The notes beneath the pieces were generated by a model that had not been told where the DNA came from, did not search any database, and worked only from the letters and a program-made list of their open reading frames with translations. A stretch of DNA of 64,000 bases from Arthrobacter woluwensis (lineage in GTDB: Bacteria; Actinomycetota; Actinomycetes; Actinomycetales; Micrococcaceae), in NCBI RefSeq assembly GCF_030816155.1, contig NZ_JAUSXR010000001.1:2046001-2110000 (forward strand), given 5' to 3'. Positions 8,264 to 16,936 of the stretch are shown here, piece after piece; the stretch's first letter is position 1; every line of letters starts with the position of its first letter. A program made the position numbers and the translations under genes.

Positions 8264-9970
8264 ATGGCAGCAGAACCCGTCCTCCTCCCCGAGGCCACCT
8301 GGTGGCGTCAGGCCGCCGTCTACCAGATCTACCCCCGCTCTTTCGCGGACGCCAACGGCGACGGCATCGGCGATCTGCGCGGCATCATCTCGCGGGTGCC
8401 GTACCTGGCCGGCCTGGGGATCGACGCCGTGTGGCTGAGTCCCTTCTACCCCTCGGCACTCGCGGACGGCGGCTACGACGTGGCGGACTACCGCGACATC
8501 GACCCGCGGATCGGCACGCTCGAGGAGTTCGACGAGATGGTGACGGCCCTGCACGCGGCCGGCATCCGCGTCATCGTGGACATCGTGCCGAACCACTCCT
8601 CGGACGAGCACGCGTGGTTCCGGGAGGCCCTGGCCTCGCCCCGCGGCTCCGCGGCCAGGGAGCGGTACCTCTTCCGGGACGGGCTGGGTGAGCACGGGGA
8701 GAACCCGCCGTCGGACTGGGACTCGGTGTTCGGCGGCCCCGCCTGGGAGCGCATCACCGAACCGGACGGGACGCCGGGCCAGTGGTACCTGCACACCTTC
8801 GCCAAAGAGCAGCCGGACTTCAACTGGGACAACCCGGAGGTCCGCGAGGACTTCCTGAGGACCCTGCGTTTCTGGTCCGATCGCGGCGTGGACGGCTTCC
8901 GCGTGGACGTGGCGAACCTGCTGGTGAAGGACCTTCCGGAGACGCTGCCCAGCCGCGCGGAACTGGAGGCCCTGGACCGCGACTCCGGCACGCACCCGCT
9001 CATGGACCGGGACGAGGTGCACGAGATCTACGCCGACTGGCGCGCCGCGTTCAACGAGTACGACCCGCCCCGCACCGCCGTCGCCGAGGCCTGGGTCGAC
9101 TCGCCGGTTCGCCGCGCGAAGTACGCCTCGCCGGACGGGCTGGGCCAGGCCTTCAACTTCGATCTCCTGACCGCGGACTTCGACCCGGAGGCGTTCCGGC
9201 GGATCGTCACGGAGAACCTCGCCCAGTCGGCGACCACCGGCTCCTCCTCCACCTGGGTGCTCTCCAATCACGACGTCACCCGCCACGCCACCCGCTATGG
9301 GCTGCCGCCGCTGGGCGACCGCAAGGGCGTGAAGCAGGGCATCGAGTGGATGATCGCCGGGGCGCCGGCCGACGGCGTCGATCCCGCGCTCGGCCTCGCC
9401 CGGGCCCGCGCCGCGACGCTCTTCCTCCTGGCCCTGCCCGGCAGCACCTACCTCTACCAGGGTGAGGAGCTCGGGTTGCAGGAGGTCGGTGATCTGCCGG
9501 CCGAGGCGCGGCAGGACCCGGCCTACCACCGCTCGGTGCACCAGCCGGCCTGGTCCTACGACGGCCTGGGGCGCGACGGCTGCCGCGTGCCCCTGCCCTG
9601 GACGTCGTCCGGACCGTCGTTCGGCTTCGGGCCGGGCGGCGCCCATCTGCCCCAGCCGGCGTGGTTCGGCGCGTACTCGGTGGAAGCCGAGGACTCGGAT
9701 CCGGCGTCGACCCTCCATCTGTACCGCACGGCTCTGCGCCTGCGCAGCACGCTGCAGGGCGCCGAGACGCTGGACTGGGTGGAGACGCCCCCTGCAGCGC
9801 TCGGCTTCACCCGTCCCGGCGGCTGGCTGACGATCACCAACTTCGGCCAGGAACCCGTGGACCTGCCCGTGGGAGAGCTGCTGCTCGTGAGCGCGCCCGC
9901 GGAGAACGGCCTGCTGCCCGGCTCCGCGACCGCCTGGCTGCGTGTCCCGGGCACCGCGGCCTCGGCCTGA
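8264..9970 (+). CDS. GH13 alpha-glucosidase (first of a tandem pair)
   Basis: A 568-residue intracellular glycoside hydrolase without a signal peptide, expected to cut glucose from imported alpha-glucosides. The GH13 regions appear in order: VDIVPNHSSDEHAWF, GFRVDVANLL with nucleophile Asp215, TAVAEAWV with acid/base Glu275, and WVLSNHDVTRH with Asp337. The N-terminal WWRQAAVYQIYPRSFADANG is typical of oligo-1,6-glucosidase or alpha-glucosidase enzymes. Maltose, isomaltose, sucrose and trehalulose-type activities are all possible; bond specificity cannot be told from motifs. It follows the permeases by 50 bases and is followed 74 bases later by a close paralogue. Confidence 0.92.
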   Translation: MAAEPVLLPEATWWRQAAVYQIYPRSFADANGDGIGDLRGIISRVPYLAGLGIDAVWLSPFYPSALADGGYDVADYRDIDPRIGTLEEFDEMVTALHAAGIRVIVDIVPNHSSDEHAWFREALASPRGSAARERYLFRDGLGEHGENPPSDWDSVFGGPAWERITEPDGTPGQWYLHTFAKEQPDFNWDNPEVREDFLRTLRFWSDRGVDGFRVDVANLLVKDLPETLPSRAELEALDRDSGTHPLMDRDEVHEIYADWRAAFNEYDPPRTAVAEAWVDSPVRRAKYASPDGLGQAFNFDLLTADFDPEAFRRIVTENLAQSATTGSSSTWVLSNHDVTRHATRYGLPPLGDRKGVKQGIEWMIAGAPADGVDPALGLARARAATLFLLALPGSTYLYQGEELGLQEVGDLPAEARQDPAYHRSVHQPAWSYDGLGRDGCRVPLPWTSSGPSFGFGPGGAHLPQPAWFGAYSVEAEDSDPASTLHLYRTALRLRSTLQGAETLDWVETPPAALGFTRPGGWLTITNFGQEPVDLPVGELLLVSAPAENGLLPGSATAWLRVPGTAASA

Positions 9971-10044
9971 CCGCCTTCATTCCCGTTCCCGGCCCGGGTG
10001 ACCCCTCGGCCGGGAACACCCCCGACCTTCCGACAAGGAGCATT

Positions 10045-11763
10045 GTGAGCACCACCGCCCCCGAGGCACAGCACCGCGACGCCGACCACCTGAGCGACCC
10101 CGACTGGTGGCGCCAGGCGGCCGTCTATCAGATCTACCCGCGCAGCTTCGCCGATTCCAACGGCGACGGCATCGGCGATCTGCCCGGCATCACGTCCAAG
10201 GTCGGATACCTCAGGGAACTGGGGGTCGACGCCGTCTGGCTGAGTCCGTTCTACCCCTCAGCGCTGGCCGACGGCGGCTACGACGTGGACGACTACCGCG
10301 ACGTCGACCCCCGGCTGGGGACGCTCGCGGACTTCGACGACATGGTCGCCGCGCTCCACGCAGCCGGCATCCGTCTCATTGTGGACATCGTGCCGAACCA
10401 TTCCTCAGACCGCCACGCGTGGTTCCGGGAGGCACTGGCCTCGGAGCCCGGCTCGCCTGCCCGCAACCGGTACATCTTCCGCGACGGCAAGGGCGAGCAC
10501 GGCGAGCTGCCCCCGGCCGACTGGGATTCGGTCTTCGGCGGGCCCGCCTGGGAACGCATCACCGAACCGGACGGCACTCCCGGCCAGTGGTACTTCCACC
10601 TCTTCGCCAAGGAACAGCCCGACTTCAACTGGGACAACCCCGAGGTGCGTGAGGACTTCCTGAAGACCCTGCGCTTCTGGTCCGACCGCGGTGTCGACGG
10701 CTTCCGCGTGGATGTGGCGCATGGGATGGTGAAGGACTTCTCCGAGCCGATGCCGTCCAAGGCGGACCTCCAGGCACTGAACACCGGCACGGACGGGTTC
10801 GTGGACGGCTCCCACCCGTTCTGGGATCGCGACGCGGTGCACGAGATCTACGCCGAGTGGCGCACGGTCTTCAACGAGTACTCCCCCGCCCGCACGGCCG
10901 TGGCCGAGGCCTGGGTGCACCCGGACCGCCGAGCCCGGTACGCGAGCCCGGAGGGACTGGGCCAGGCGTTCAACTTCGACCTCCTCCAGGCGGACTTCCG
11001 GGCCGACGACTTCCGTGCGGTCATCACGAAGAACCTCGCCGAGGCAGCGGCAAGCGGCGCCTCCTCCACGTGGGTCTTCTCCAACCACGACGTCGTCCGG
11101 CACGCCACACGCTACGGGCTGCCAGAGTCCGGCCCGGCGGAGTCCGGCGCCATCATGGCGAACGCCGGCAAGTCCTGGCTGCTCGACGGCGGCGACCCCG
11201 CCGCGGTGGACGCCGCACTCGGCCTGCGACGCGCCCGCGCCGCAACGCAGCTCATGCTCGCCCTGCCGGGCTCGTCCTATCTGTACCAGGGCGAGGAGCT
11301 CGGGCTCCAGGAAGTCGGTCAGATCCCGGACTCGGAGCGGCAGGACCCGTCCTTCTTCCGGAACCCCGGCGTGGAGATCGGCCGCGACGGCTGCCGCGTC
11401 CCCCTGCCCTGGACGTCGTCCGGACCGTCGTTCGGATTCGGGCCCGGCGGCTCCCACCTGCCCCAGCCCGCGTGGTTCGCGGACTACTCGGTGCAGGCGG
11501 AGGAAGCGGATGAGGACTCCACGCTGAGCTTCTACCGCAAGGCCCTGGCTCTCCGTGCCGAGCTCCAGGGCGCCGAGGACCTCGAGTGGCTGCCCACTGA
11601 GGAGCCCTCGGTGCTCGCCTTCCGGCGTCCCGGCGGCTGGATCAGCGTCACGAACTTCGGCGACGCTCCGGCCACGCTCCCGGACGGCGAGGTGCTGCTG
11701 AGCAGTGCCCCGCTCAAGGGACACACCCTCCCGGGCGCGACCACCGCCTGGCTGCGGGGCTGA
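10045..11763 (+). CDS. GH13 alpha-glucosidase (second of a tandem pair)
   Basis: A 572-residue paralogue of the enzyme ending at 9970; the two share long identical blocks (for example VYQIYPRSFAD, the WLSPFYPSALADGGYDV segment and KEQPDFNWDNPEVREDFL). Catalytic residues are present: Asp223 in GFRVDVAHGM, Glu288 in TAVAEAWV, Asp349 in FSNHDVVRH. The start is a GTG at 10045 with AAGGAG four bases upstream; the frame is open further upstream inside the first gene but without reason to start there. Loops after the nucleophile differ (an extra TGTDGFVDGSHPFWD segment here), so the two copies may prefer different substrates. A strong terminator follows. Confidence 0.92.
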   Translation: MSTTAPEAQHRDADHLSDPDWWRQAAVYQIYPRSFADSNGDGIGDLPGITSKVGYLRELGVDAVWLSPFYPSALADGGYDVDDYRDVDPRLGTLADFDDMVAALHAAGIRLIVDIVPNHSSDRHAWFREALASEPGSPARNRYIFRDGKGEHGELPPADWDSVFGGPAWERITEPDGTPGQWYFHLFAKEQPDFNWDNPEVREDFLKTLRFWSDRGVDGFRVDVAHGMVKDFSEPMPSKADLQALNTGTDGFVDGSHPFWDRDAVHEIYAEWRTVFNEYSPARTAVAEAWVHPDRRARYASPEGLGQAFNFDLLQADFRADDFRAVITKNLAEAAASGASSTWVFSNHDVVRHATRYGLPESGPAESGAIMANAGKSWLLDGGDPAAVDAALGLRRARAATQLMLALPGSSYLYQGEELGLQEVGQIPDSERQDPSFFRNPGVEIGRDGCRVPLPWTSSGPSFGFGPGGSHLPQPAWFADYSVQAEEADEDSTLSFYRKALALRAELQGAEDLEWLPTEEPSVLAFRRPGGWISVTNFGDAPATLPDGEVLLSSAPLKGHTLPGATTAWLRG

Positions 11764-11793
11764 CCAGCCGCACACCGGCTGACGCACCCAGCA

Positions 11794-11839
11794 CACGACG
11801 ACGGCGGCCCCTCCCGCAGGAGGGGCCGCCGTCGTCGTG
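11794..11839. terminator. Bidirectional terminator between alpha-glucosidase and leuD
   Basis: A perfect 21-base-pair inverted repeat (11794-11814 with 11819-11839) around a CGCA loop. It lies between convergent genes and probably ends both the sugar operon and leuCD. It lacks long T-runs, as is usual in high-GC actinobacteria. Confidence 0.8.
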
Positions 11840-11887
11840 CGTCACGTCAGTCCTGGCCGGCTGCGCGGCCGTTCAGCACGCTCCCGT

Positions 11888-12487
11888 TCAGCTTTTGGCG
11901 GGGAGCGTCTTCGGCTTGAAGGACGGCCGCGTCGCCTCGTAGGCGGTGATGTCCTCTTCGTGCTGCAGGGTCAGCCCGATGTCATCCAGGCCTTCCAGCA
12001 GGCGCCAGCGGGTGTAGTCGTCGATCTGGAACGGCGCCACGACGTTGCCGCATTCCACGACCTTGGACTGCAGGTCCACGCGGATCTCGGTGCCCGGCGC
12101 GTTCTCGAGGACCTTCCAGATCAACTCGATGTCGTCCTGCTCCAGCACAGCGGCCAGGAGGCCCTGCTTACCGGAGTTGCCGCGGAAGATGTCGGCGAAG
12201 CGGGAGGACAGCACGGCCTTGAACCCGTAGTCCTTGAGCGCCCAGACGGCGTGCTCGCGGGACGAACCGGTGCCGAAGTCGGGCCCGGCCACCAGCACGG
12301 AACCGCGGCTGAAGGGCTCCTGGTTCAGGATGAAGTTCTCATCCTTGCGCCAGCCCGCGAACAGCGCGTCCTCGAAGCCCGTCCGGGTGATGCGCTTGAG
12401 GTAGACGGCGGGGATGATCTGGTCCGTGTCGACGTTGCTCTGACGCAGCGGGACGCCGATGCCGGTGTGGGTGGTGAATTTTTCCAT
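11888..12487 (-). CDS. leuD: 3-isopropylmalate dehydratase small subunit
   Basis: Small subunit of the leucine-pathway isomerase that converts 2-isopropylmalate to 3-isopropylmalate. The 199-residue protein has the swivelling-domain signatures [17 protein letters not shown] near the start and [19 protein letters not shown] around residue 70. An AGGAG lies 6 bases before the ATG. It follows leuC by 33 bases on the same strand, so both subunits come from one message. Confidence 0.97.
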   Translation of the reverse strand: MEKFTTHTGIGVPLRQSNVDTDQIIPAVYLKRITRTGFEDALFAGWRKDENFILNQEPFSRGSVLVAGPDFGTGSSREHAVWALKDYGFKAVLSSRFADIFRGNSGKQGLLAAVLEQDDIELIWKVLENAPGTEIRVDLQSKVVECGNVVAPFQIDDYTRWRLLEGLDDIGLTLQHEEDITAYEATRPSFKPKTLPAKS

Positions 12488-12520
12488 CGTGTGCTCCTGG
12501 GAATTCGTGTCGCGGCGGGC

Positions 12521-13972
12521 TCAGGCGGCGGCGGTGCCGGCGTCTTCCTGTGCCAGGGGTTCCAGATCCGACGGGGAGCTCAGCGTCCCGCGGACCGCGG
12601 TGGCGGCGGCCACCACGGGCGAGACCAGGTGGGTGCGCCCACCCTTGCCCTGACGGCCTTCGAAGTTGCGGTTGGACGTGGACGCGCAGCGCTCGCCCGG
12701 GGCCAGCTGGTCCGGGTTCATGCCGAGGCACATCGAGCAGCCCGCGAAGCGCCACTCGGCGCCGAACTCCTTGAAGACCTTGTCCAGGCCGATCGCCTCC
12801 GCCTCCAGGCGGACGCGGGCGGAGCCGGGGACCACCATCATGCGGATGTTGGGATCCTTGCGGCGGCCACGGATGACGTCCGCGGCGGCCTGCAGGTCCT
12901 CCAGGCGGGAGTTGGTACAGGAGCCGAGGAAGACCGTGTCCACCCGGATGTCCTTCATCGGGGTGCCGGCTTCCAGGTCCATGTACTCCAGGGCGCGGCG
13001 CGCGGCGGCCTTCTGGTTCTCGTCACCGAAGGACTCGGGGTCCGGGACGGCCTGCGAGAGAGAGACGCCCTGGCCCGGGTTGGTGCCCCAGGTGACGAAC
13101 GGCTCGAGGGTGTCGGCGTCCAGGAACACCTCTTCGTCGAAGACGGCGCCCTCATCGGTGTGCAGGCTGTTCCAGTACTCGACGGCGGCGTCCCAGTCGG
13201 CTCCTTCGGGAGCGTGCGGGCGGCCCTTCATGAAGTCGTACGTGGTCTGGTCCGGCGCCACCATGCCGGCGCGGGCGCCGGCCTCGATCGACATGTTGCA
13301 GATGGTCATGCGCGCTTCCATGGACAGCGCCCGGATGGCGGAGCCGCGGTATTCCAGGACGTAGCCCTGCCCGCCGCCCGTGCCGATCTTGGCGATGACC
13401 GCCAGGATGATGTCCTTCGAGGAGACGCCCGGCTTCAGGGTGCCCTCCACGTTGATGGCCATGGTCTTGAACGGCTTCAGGGACAGCGTCTGCGTGGCCA
13501 TGACGTGCTCGACCTCGGAGGTGCCGATGCCCATGGCCAGCGCGCCGAACGCGCCGTGCGTGGAGGTGTGGGAGTCGCCGCACACCACGGTCATGCCGGG
13601 CTGCGTCAGGCCGAGCTGGGGGCCGACGACGTGGACGATGCCCTGTTCCTTGTCACCCAGCGAGTGCAGGCGGACGCCGAACTCCTTGCAGTTGGCGCGC
13701 AGCGTCTCGATCTGGGTGCGGCTGGTGGGGTCCGGGATCGGCTTGTCGATGTCGATCGTCGGGGTGTTGTGGTCCTCGGTGGCGATCGTCAGATCCGGGC
13801 GGCGCAGCGGACGGCCGGCCAGGCGCAGGCCCTCGAAGGCCTGCGGGGAGGTCACCTCGTGCACCAGGTGAAGGTCGATGAAGAGGAGATCGGGCTGGGC
13901 GTTGACTCCTTCGCCCTCGCCTTTACGCACGATGTGCGCGTCCCAGACCTTCTCGGCCAGTGTCTTCGGCAT
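12521..13972 (-). CDS. leuC: 3-isopropylmalate dehydratase large subunit (4Fe-4S)
   Basis: Large subunit of isopropylmalate isomerase; binds the 4Fe-4S cluster and forms the active site with LeuD. The 483-residue product opens [15 protein letters not shown]. Cluster cysteines lie in FLGSCTNSR and in GCSMCLGMN, and HTSTHGAFG and other aconitase-family motifs are visible. GGGAGAAGG precedes the ATG. The gene is divergent from an IclR-family regulator, with a palindrome in the shared region, and is probably controlled by that protein in response to leucine. Confidence 0.97.
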   Translation of the reverse strand: MPKTLAEKVWDAHIVRKGEGEGVNAQPDLLFIDLHLVHEVTSPQAFEGLRLAGRPLRRPDLTIATEDHNTPTIDIDKPIPDPTSRTQIETLRANCKEFGVRLHSLGDKEQGIVHVVGPQLGLTQPGMTVVCGDSHTSTHGAFGALAMGIGTSEVEHVMATQTLSLKPFKTMAINVEGTLKPGVSSKDIILAVIAKIGTGGGQGYVLEYRGSAIRALSMEARMTICNMSIEAGARAGMVAPDQTTYDFMKGRPHAPEGADWDAAVEYWNSLHTDEGAVFDEEVFLDADTLEPFVTWGTNPGQGVSLSQAVPDPESFGDENQKAAARRALEYMDLEAGTPMKDIRVDTVFLGSCTNSRLEDLQAAADVIRGRRKDPNIRMMVVPGSARVRLEAEAIGLDKVFKEFGAEWRFAGCSMCLGMNPDQLAPGERCASTSNRNFEGRQGKGGRTHLVSPVVAAATAVRGTLSSPSDLEPLAQEDAGTAAA

Positions 13973-14070
13973 GGCCTTCTCCCTTCATTGCGCGGGCCGG
14001 TGGCCCCGCGGTGTGCTGATGCTGTATTTCAACTGTTCCAGCCCGCACCGGAGAGTGCCAGCGAAATGAT

Positions 14071-14105
14071 TTGCATCTCAGATATTGAGACGGCAATATC
14101 ATTGT
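14071..14105. promoter_or_regulatory. IclR-type operator in the leuC / regulator intergenic region
   Basis: The palindrome TCTCAGATATTGAGA occupies 14076-14090. For the rightward regulator gene, TTGCAT (14071-14076) and CAATAT (14094-14099) are 17 bases apart and the -10 ends six bases before the ATG at 14106, suggesting a leaderless message. The palindrome then fills the spacer, a good place for autorepression. Related palindromes occur upstream of leuB (24602-24618) and the ilvB leader (41065-41080). Confidence 0.6.
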
Positions 14106-14825
14106 ATGGACACTTCAAGTGGCGTCGGCGTCATCGACAAAGCGGCTCAGGTTCTCGACGCTCTCGAGGCCGGACCGACCACCCTGGCACAGCTGGTCGC
14201 TGCCACCGGACTCGCACGCCCCACCGTGCACCGGCTCGCCCTCGCCCTGGTGCACCACCGACTGGTGAGCCGCGACATGCAGGGCCGCTTCGTGCTCGGC
14301 AGCCGCCTCGTCGAGCTGGCCTCCGCCGCGGGTGAGGACCGCCTGATCGCCTCCGCCGGCCCGGTGCTCCTCCAGCTGCGGGACGCCACCGGCGAGTCCG
14401 CCCAGATCTTCCGCCGCCAGGGCGAGTGGCGCGTGTGCGTCGCGTCCGCCGAGCGCCCCGTCGGCCTGCGGGACACCATCCCCGTCGGCACCCAGCTGTC
14501 GATGAAGGCCGGCTCGGCCGCCCAGGTGCTGCTCGCCTGGGAGGACCACGACCGCCTGCTGGAGGGTCTGCAGAACGCCCGCTTCACCCCCACCGTCCTC
14601 GCTGGCGTACGACGCCGCGGCTGGGCTCAGAGCCTCGGTGAACGCGAGCCGGGGGTCGCCTCAGTCTCGGCCCCCGTGCGCGGGCCGTCCGGCCGCGTGA
14701 TCGCCGCCGTGTCGATCTCCGGACCGATCGAGCGCCTCACGCGCCAGCCGGGCCGGATGCACGCCGAGGTCGTCTGCAACGCCGGGCGACTGCTCACCGA
14801 GGCCTTGCGCAAGGGAAACGACTGA
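14106..14825 (+). CDS. ltbR: IclR-family regulator of leucine biosynthesis (LtbR/NdgR type)
   Basis: A 239-residue IclR protein: an N-terminal winged helix (VIDKAAQVLDALEAGPTTLA, then VAATGLARPTVHRLALAL, about residues 8-45) and a C-terminal effector-binding domain with GTQLSMKAGSAAQVLLAW and ISGPIERLT. It is divergent from leuC, the arrangement of C. glutamicum ltbR and Streptomyces ndgR, which control leuCD and other branched-chain genes. The ATG at 14106 fits a leaderless promoter; the frame is open seven codons earlier. The symbol is transferred by synteny and family, not by a direct comparison. Related palindromes upstream of leuB and ilvB suggest a wider regulon. Confidence 0.85.
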   Translation: MDTSSGVGVIDKAAQVLDALEAGPTTLAQLVAATGLARPTVHRLALALVHHRLVSRDMQGRFVLGSRLVELASAAGEDRLIASAGPVLLQLRDATGESAQIFRRQGEWRVCVASAERPVGLRDTIPVGTQLSMKAGSAAQVLLAWEDHDRLLEGLQNARFTPTVLAGVRRRGWAQSLGEREPGVASVSAPVRGPSGRVIAAVSISGPIERLTRQPGRMHAEVVCNAGRLLTEALRKGND

Positions 14826-14840
14826 GGCACGGTTGACGTC

Positions 14841-15380
14841 ATGACCGAGCCGCACCGCTACGCCGTCTTCCTCCGCGGGATCAACGTGGGAGGGATCAAC
14901 ATCCGGATGGCGGATCTCAAGGCCTGCCTGAGCGAAGGGCCCTTCCGGAACGTGAAGACGCTGCTGGCCACGGGCAATGTGATCCTGGAGGCGGATGCCG
15001 GGCCGGATGTCGTGAAGAAGGCCTGCGAAGACGCCCTGCGGGCCCGGTTCGGCTACGACGCCTGGGTGATCGTCACGGACCGCGAGGAGATCGACCGGAT
15101 CGTCGAGTCCACCCCCTATCCGGCCGACGACCCGGCCCAGCACTCCTACGTCACCCTGGCCAGCGACCCCACGGTGCTGGACTCCCTGATCGAGGCCGCC
15201 TCGGCCCTCGGTCCCACGGGCATCGTCCGCCTGACACCGGGTGCCATCGCAACCCAGGTGGCCGTGGGATCCAGCACGGACGCTCCCGTCTCCAAGCTCA
15301 TGGCACGGGCCGCCTACAAGCCCTACACCACGACCAGGAATCTCCGGACGCTCCTGAAGGTCCAGGCCGCCCTCGCCTGA
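14841..15380 (+). CDS. DUF1697 family protein
   Basis: A 179-residue cytoplasmic protein of the DUF1697 family, recognised by its opening YAVFLRGINVGGINIRMADL and by LLATGNVILEADAGPD. The ending (LMARAAYKPYTTTRNLRTLL) is also typical. The biochemical role of the family is not established. It begins 15 bases after the IclR regulator and may be co-transcribed with it. No membrane or signal segments are visible. Confidence 0.88.
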   Translation: MTEPHRYAVFLRGINVGGINIRMADLKACLSEGPFRNVKTLLATGNVILEADAGPDVVKKACEDALRARFGYDAWVIVTDREEIDRIVESTPYPADDPAQHSYVTLASDPTVLDSLIEAASALGPTGIVRLTPGAIATQVAVGSSTDAPVSKLMARAAYKPYTTTRNLRTLLKVQAALA

Positions 15381-15433
15381 GAGCCGCGCGTCGGTGACGC
15401 CTCGCACCCACACCCCCACGACCCCCACCCGCT

Positions 15434-15500
15434 GAGTTCGGGGGGTTCGTTGCGAGCGCGGTGGCTGCAACCCGGGTATTCGAAACGAACCCCCGAACTC
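15434..15500. repeat. REP-like inverted repeat
   Basis: Arms GAGTTCGGGGGGTTCGTT (15434-15451) and AACGAACCCCCGAACTC (15484-15500) are complementary apart from one extra G. They enclose a 32-base GC-rich loop. The arms are too regular and the loop too long for a simple terminator, and a separate terminator lies just downstream, so an interspersed palindromic element is the better reading. A genome-wide count would decide. Confidence 0.55.
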
Positions 15501-15534
15501 GGTGAACAGCCAACAGCCGAACAGGCTTAAACGC

Positions 15535-15568
15535 AAGAATCCCCGGCCCATGAGGACCGGGGATTCTT
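15535..15568 (-). terminator. Terminator of the tRNA-Gln/Glu/Glu unit
   Basis: A 12-base-pair stem (15535-15546 with 15557-15568) with a ten-base loop begins 3 bases after the CCA end of the last tRNA on the minus strand. It probably ends the tRNA transcript. Confidence 0.7.
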
Positions 15569-15570
15569 CG

Positions 15571-15646
15571 TGGTGACCCCAGCGGGATTCGAACCCGCGT
15601 TACCGCCGTGAGAGGGCGGCGTACTAGGCCGCTATACGATGGGGCC
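15571..15646 (-). tRNA. tRNA-Glu (CTC anticodon), CCA encoded
   Basis: Cloverleaf on the minus strand: acceptor GGCCCCA with TGGGGTC, anticodon stem CCGCC/GGCGG around loop CTCTCAC (anticodon CTC, reads GAG), and T-arm GCGGGTTCGAATCCCGC. Discriminator A is followed by an encoded CCA at 15573-15571. It is the last of three tRNA genes on this strand. Apart from the CCA it is identical to the copy at 15749. Confidence 0.96.
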
Positions 15647-15748
15647 GAGCACTTGCGGCTCTTGTTCCGGAGAACAACGCCGCACCGATTATCGTCTGCG
15701 AACAGACGTGAAGACCATCCACCCGGCATGCCGCGTGAATGGATTCCG

Positions 15749-15821
15749 TGACCCCAGCGGGATTCGAACCCGCGTTACCGCCGTGAGAGGGCGGCGTACT
15801 AGGCCGCTATACGATGGGGCC
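15749..15821 (-). tRNA. tRNA-Glu (CTC anticodon), second copy
   Basis: Same 73-base tRNA body as the copy at 15574-15646, including the CTC anticodon. Here the discriminator A is followed by CGG, so the CCA must be added by the nucleotidyltransferase. The two copies are about 100 bases apart in the same orientation. Confidence 0.96.
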
Positions 15822-15886
15822 AGTACTTTTCGGAGGATCAGAGAGAACTCGACCTTCCGGCTGTTTTTCCCGAAGGAAATCCTGCG

Positions 15887-15958
15887 CTGGGATACCAGGA
15901 CTCGAACCTAGAATGACGGTACCAGAAACCGTAGTGTTGCCAATTACACCATATCCCA
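15887..15958 (-). tRNA. tRNA-Gln (CTG anticodon)
   Basis: Minus-strand cloverleaf with acceptor TGGGATA/TATCCCA, anticodon stem ACGGT/ACCGT around TTCTGGT (anticodon CTG, reads CAG), and T-loop GGTTCGAGTCC. CCA is not encoded. It is first in the three-tRNA run, upstream of the two tRNA-Glu genes. Confidence 0.95.
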
Positions 15959-16073
15959 TCGGCATTTCAGGGCATTCGCCGGTTCCCACTTGCGGTTCAC
16001 CGTGCCCCTCAGCACGAGTAATTACTTTACCTGCTCGCCTGGCCGCTGACAAATCGGCGGCCGGAGCGGTGGA

Positions 16074-16928
16074 TCACACCGCGTCACCGACGCTCAGGGA
16101 CTCCCTCGCCGGGTCGTCGAGACCGAGCAGAGCCGGCACCTCGGACAGGGAACGGATGGTCAGACGCTCCCCGGCAGGCCGCACGAATCCGGGCACGGGA
16201 GAGTTCCCGGAGCTGCCGCTCCCGGGGATCCCGCGATCCAGGTACACGCCCTTCAGCCCGGCGGCCACGGCGCCGTCGTGGTCCACCACCGGGTTGTCCC
16301 CCACGTACCAGCACTCGGCCGGCGGAACGGCCAGCTGGCGCGCGCCCTCGTGGAAGATGGCGGGGTCGGGCTTGGTCACGCCGAGGGTGTCGGTCCCCAC
16401 CACCACGGCGATGCGGGACAGCCCGGCATAGCCCAGCTTGGCCCGCTGGAAAGCCTCCACGTTGTTGCTGACCGCTCCATACGGGATACCGTGCACGTCG
16501 AGGAAGTCGAGCACGGGCAGCACGTCCGGGAACGGGGTCACCCCGGACTCGGCGAGCTCCGCGAACCGGACGACCCAGCGCAGGGCCAGCTCGTCGTCGA
16601 CCCTCAGACCGAGCGGTTCCGCCGCCCGGTGCAGCCGCAGGATCCGCATGGACCGGAAGTCCAGCCGGCCGGTGAGGTAGTCGTCGTAGGCGCCGGTGAC
16701 GTCCTGCACGAAGTGCTCACTGAACGCCAGCCAGCGACGGCGGGCCTCGGCGTCGTGCGCGGAAAGCCCCGCGCCGTCCGCGGCAGGCACGCCGGAACCC
16801 AGTCCCAGAGACGCCAGCGCCCCGGGCGGCAGGACCTCGAGGAGGCTGCCGCCCAGGGCGCGGGTCATGGCGGAGGCCAGGTCCACGAGGGTGTCATCGA
16901 TGTCGAACAGGACTCCCGTGGGGACCAT
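16074..16928 (-). CDS. HAD-superfamily hydrolase
   Basis: A 284-residue phosphatase-type protein. Motif I is LFDIDDTLVD near residue 8, with the nucleophile Asp. A helical cap follows, then motif II VSNNVEAF, motif III with GVTKPDPAIF and motif IV YVGDNPVVDHDGA. It is nearest to haloacid-dehalogenase subfamily I phosphatases; the substrate cannot be predicted. It starts 8 bases after gltX and is likely in the same transcript. Confidence 0.88.
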   Translation of the reverse strand: MVPTGVLFDIDDTLVDLASAMTRALGGSLLEVLPPGALASLGLGSGVPAADGAGLSAHDAEARRRWLAFSEHFVQDVTGAYDDYLTGRLDFRSMRILRLHRAAEPLGLRVDDELALRWVVRFAELAESGVTPFPDVLPVLDFLDVHGIPYGAVSNNVEAFQRAKLGYAGLSRIAVVVGTDTLGVTKPDPAIFHEGARQLAVPPAECWYVGDNPVVDHDGAVAAGLKGVYLDRGIPGSGSSGNSPVPGFVRPAGERLTIRSLSEVPALLGLDDPARESLSVGDAV

Positions 16929-16936
16929 GGCGCGCC

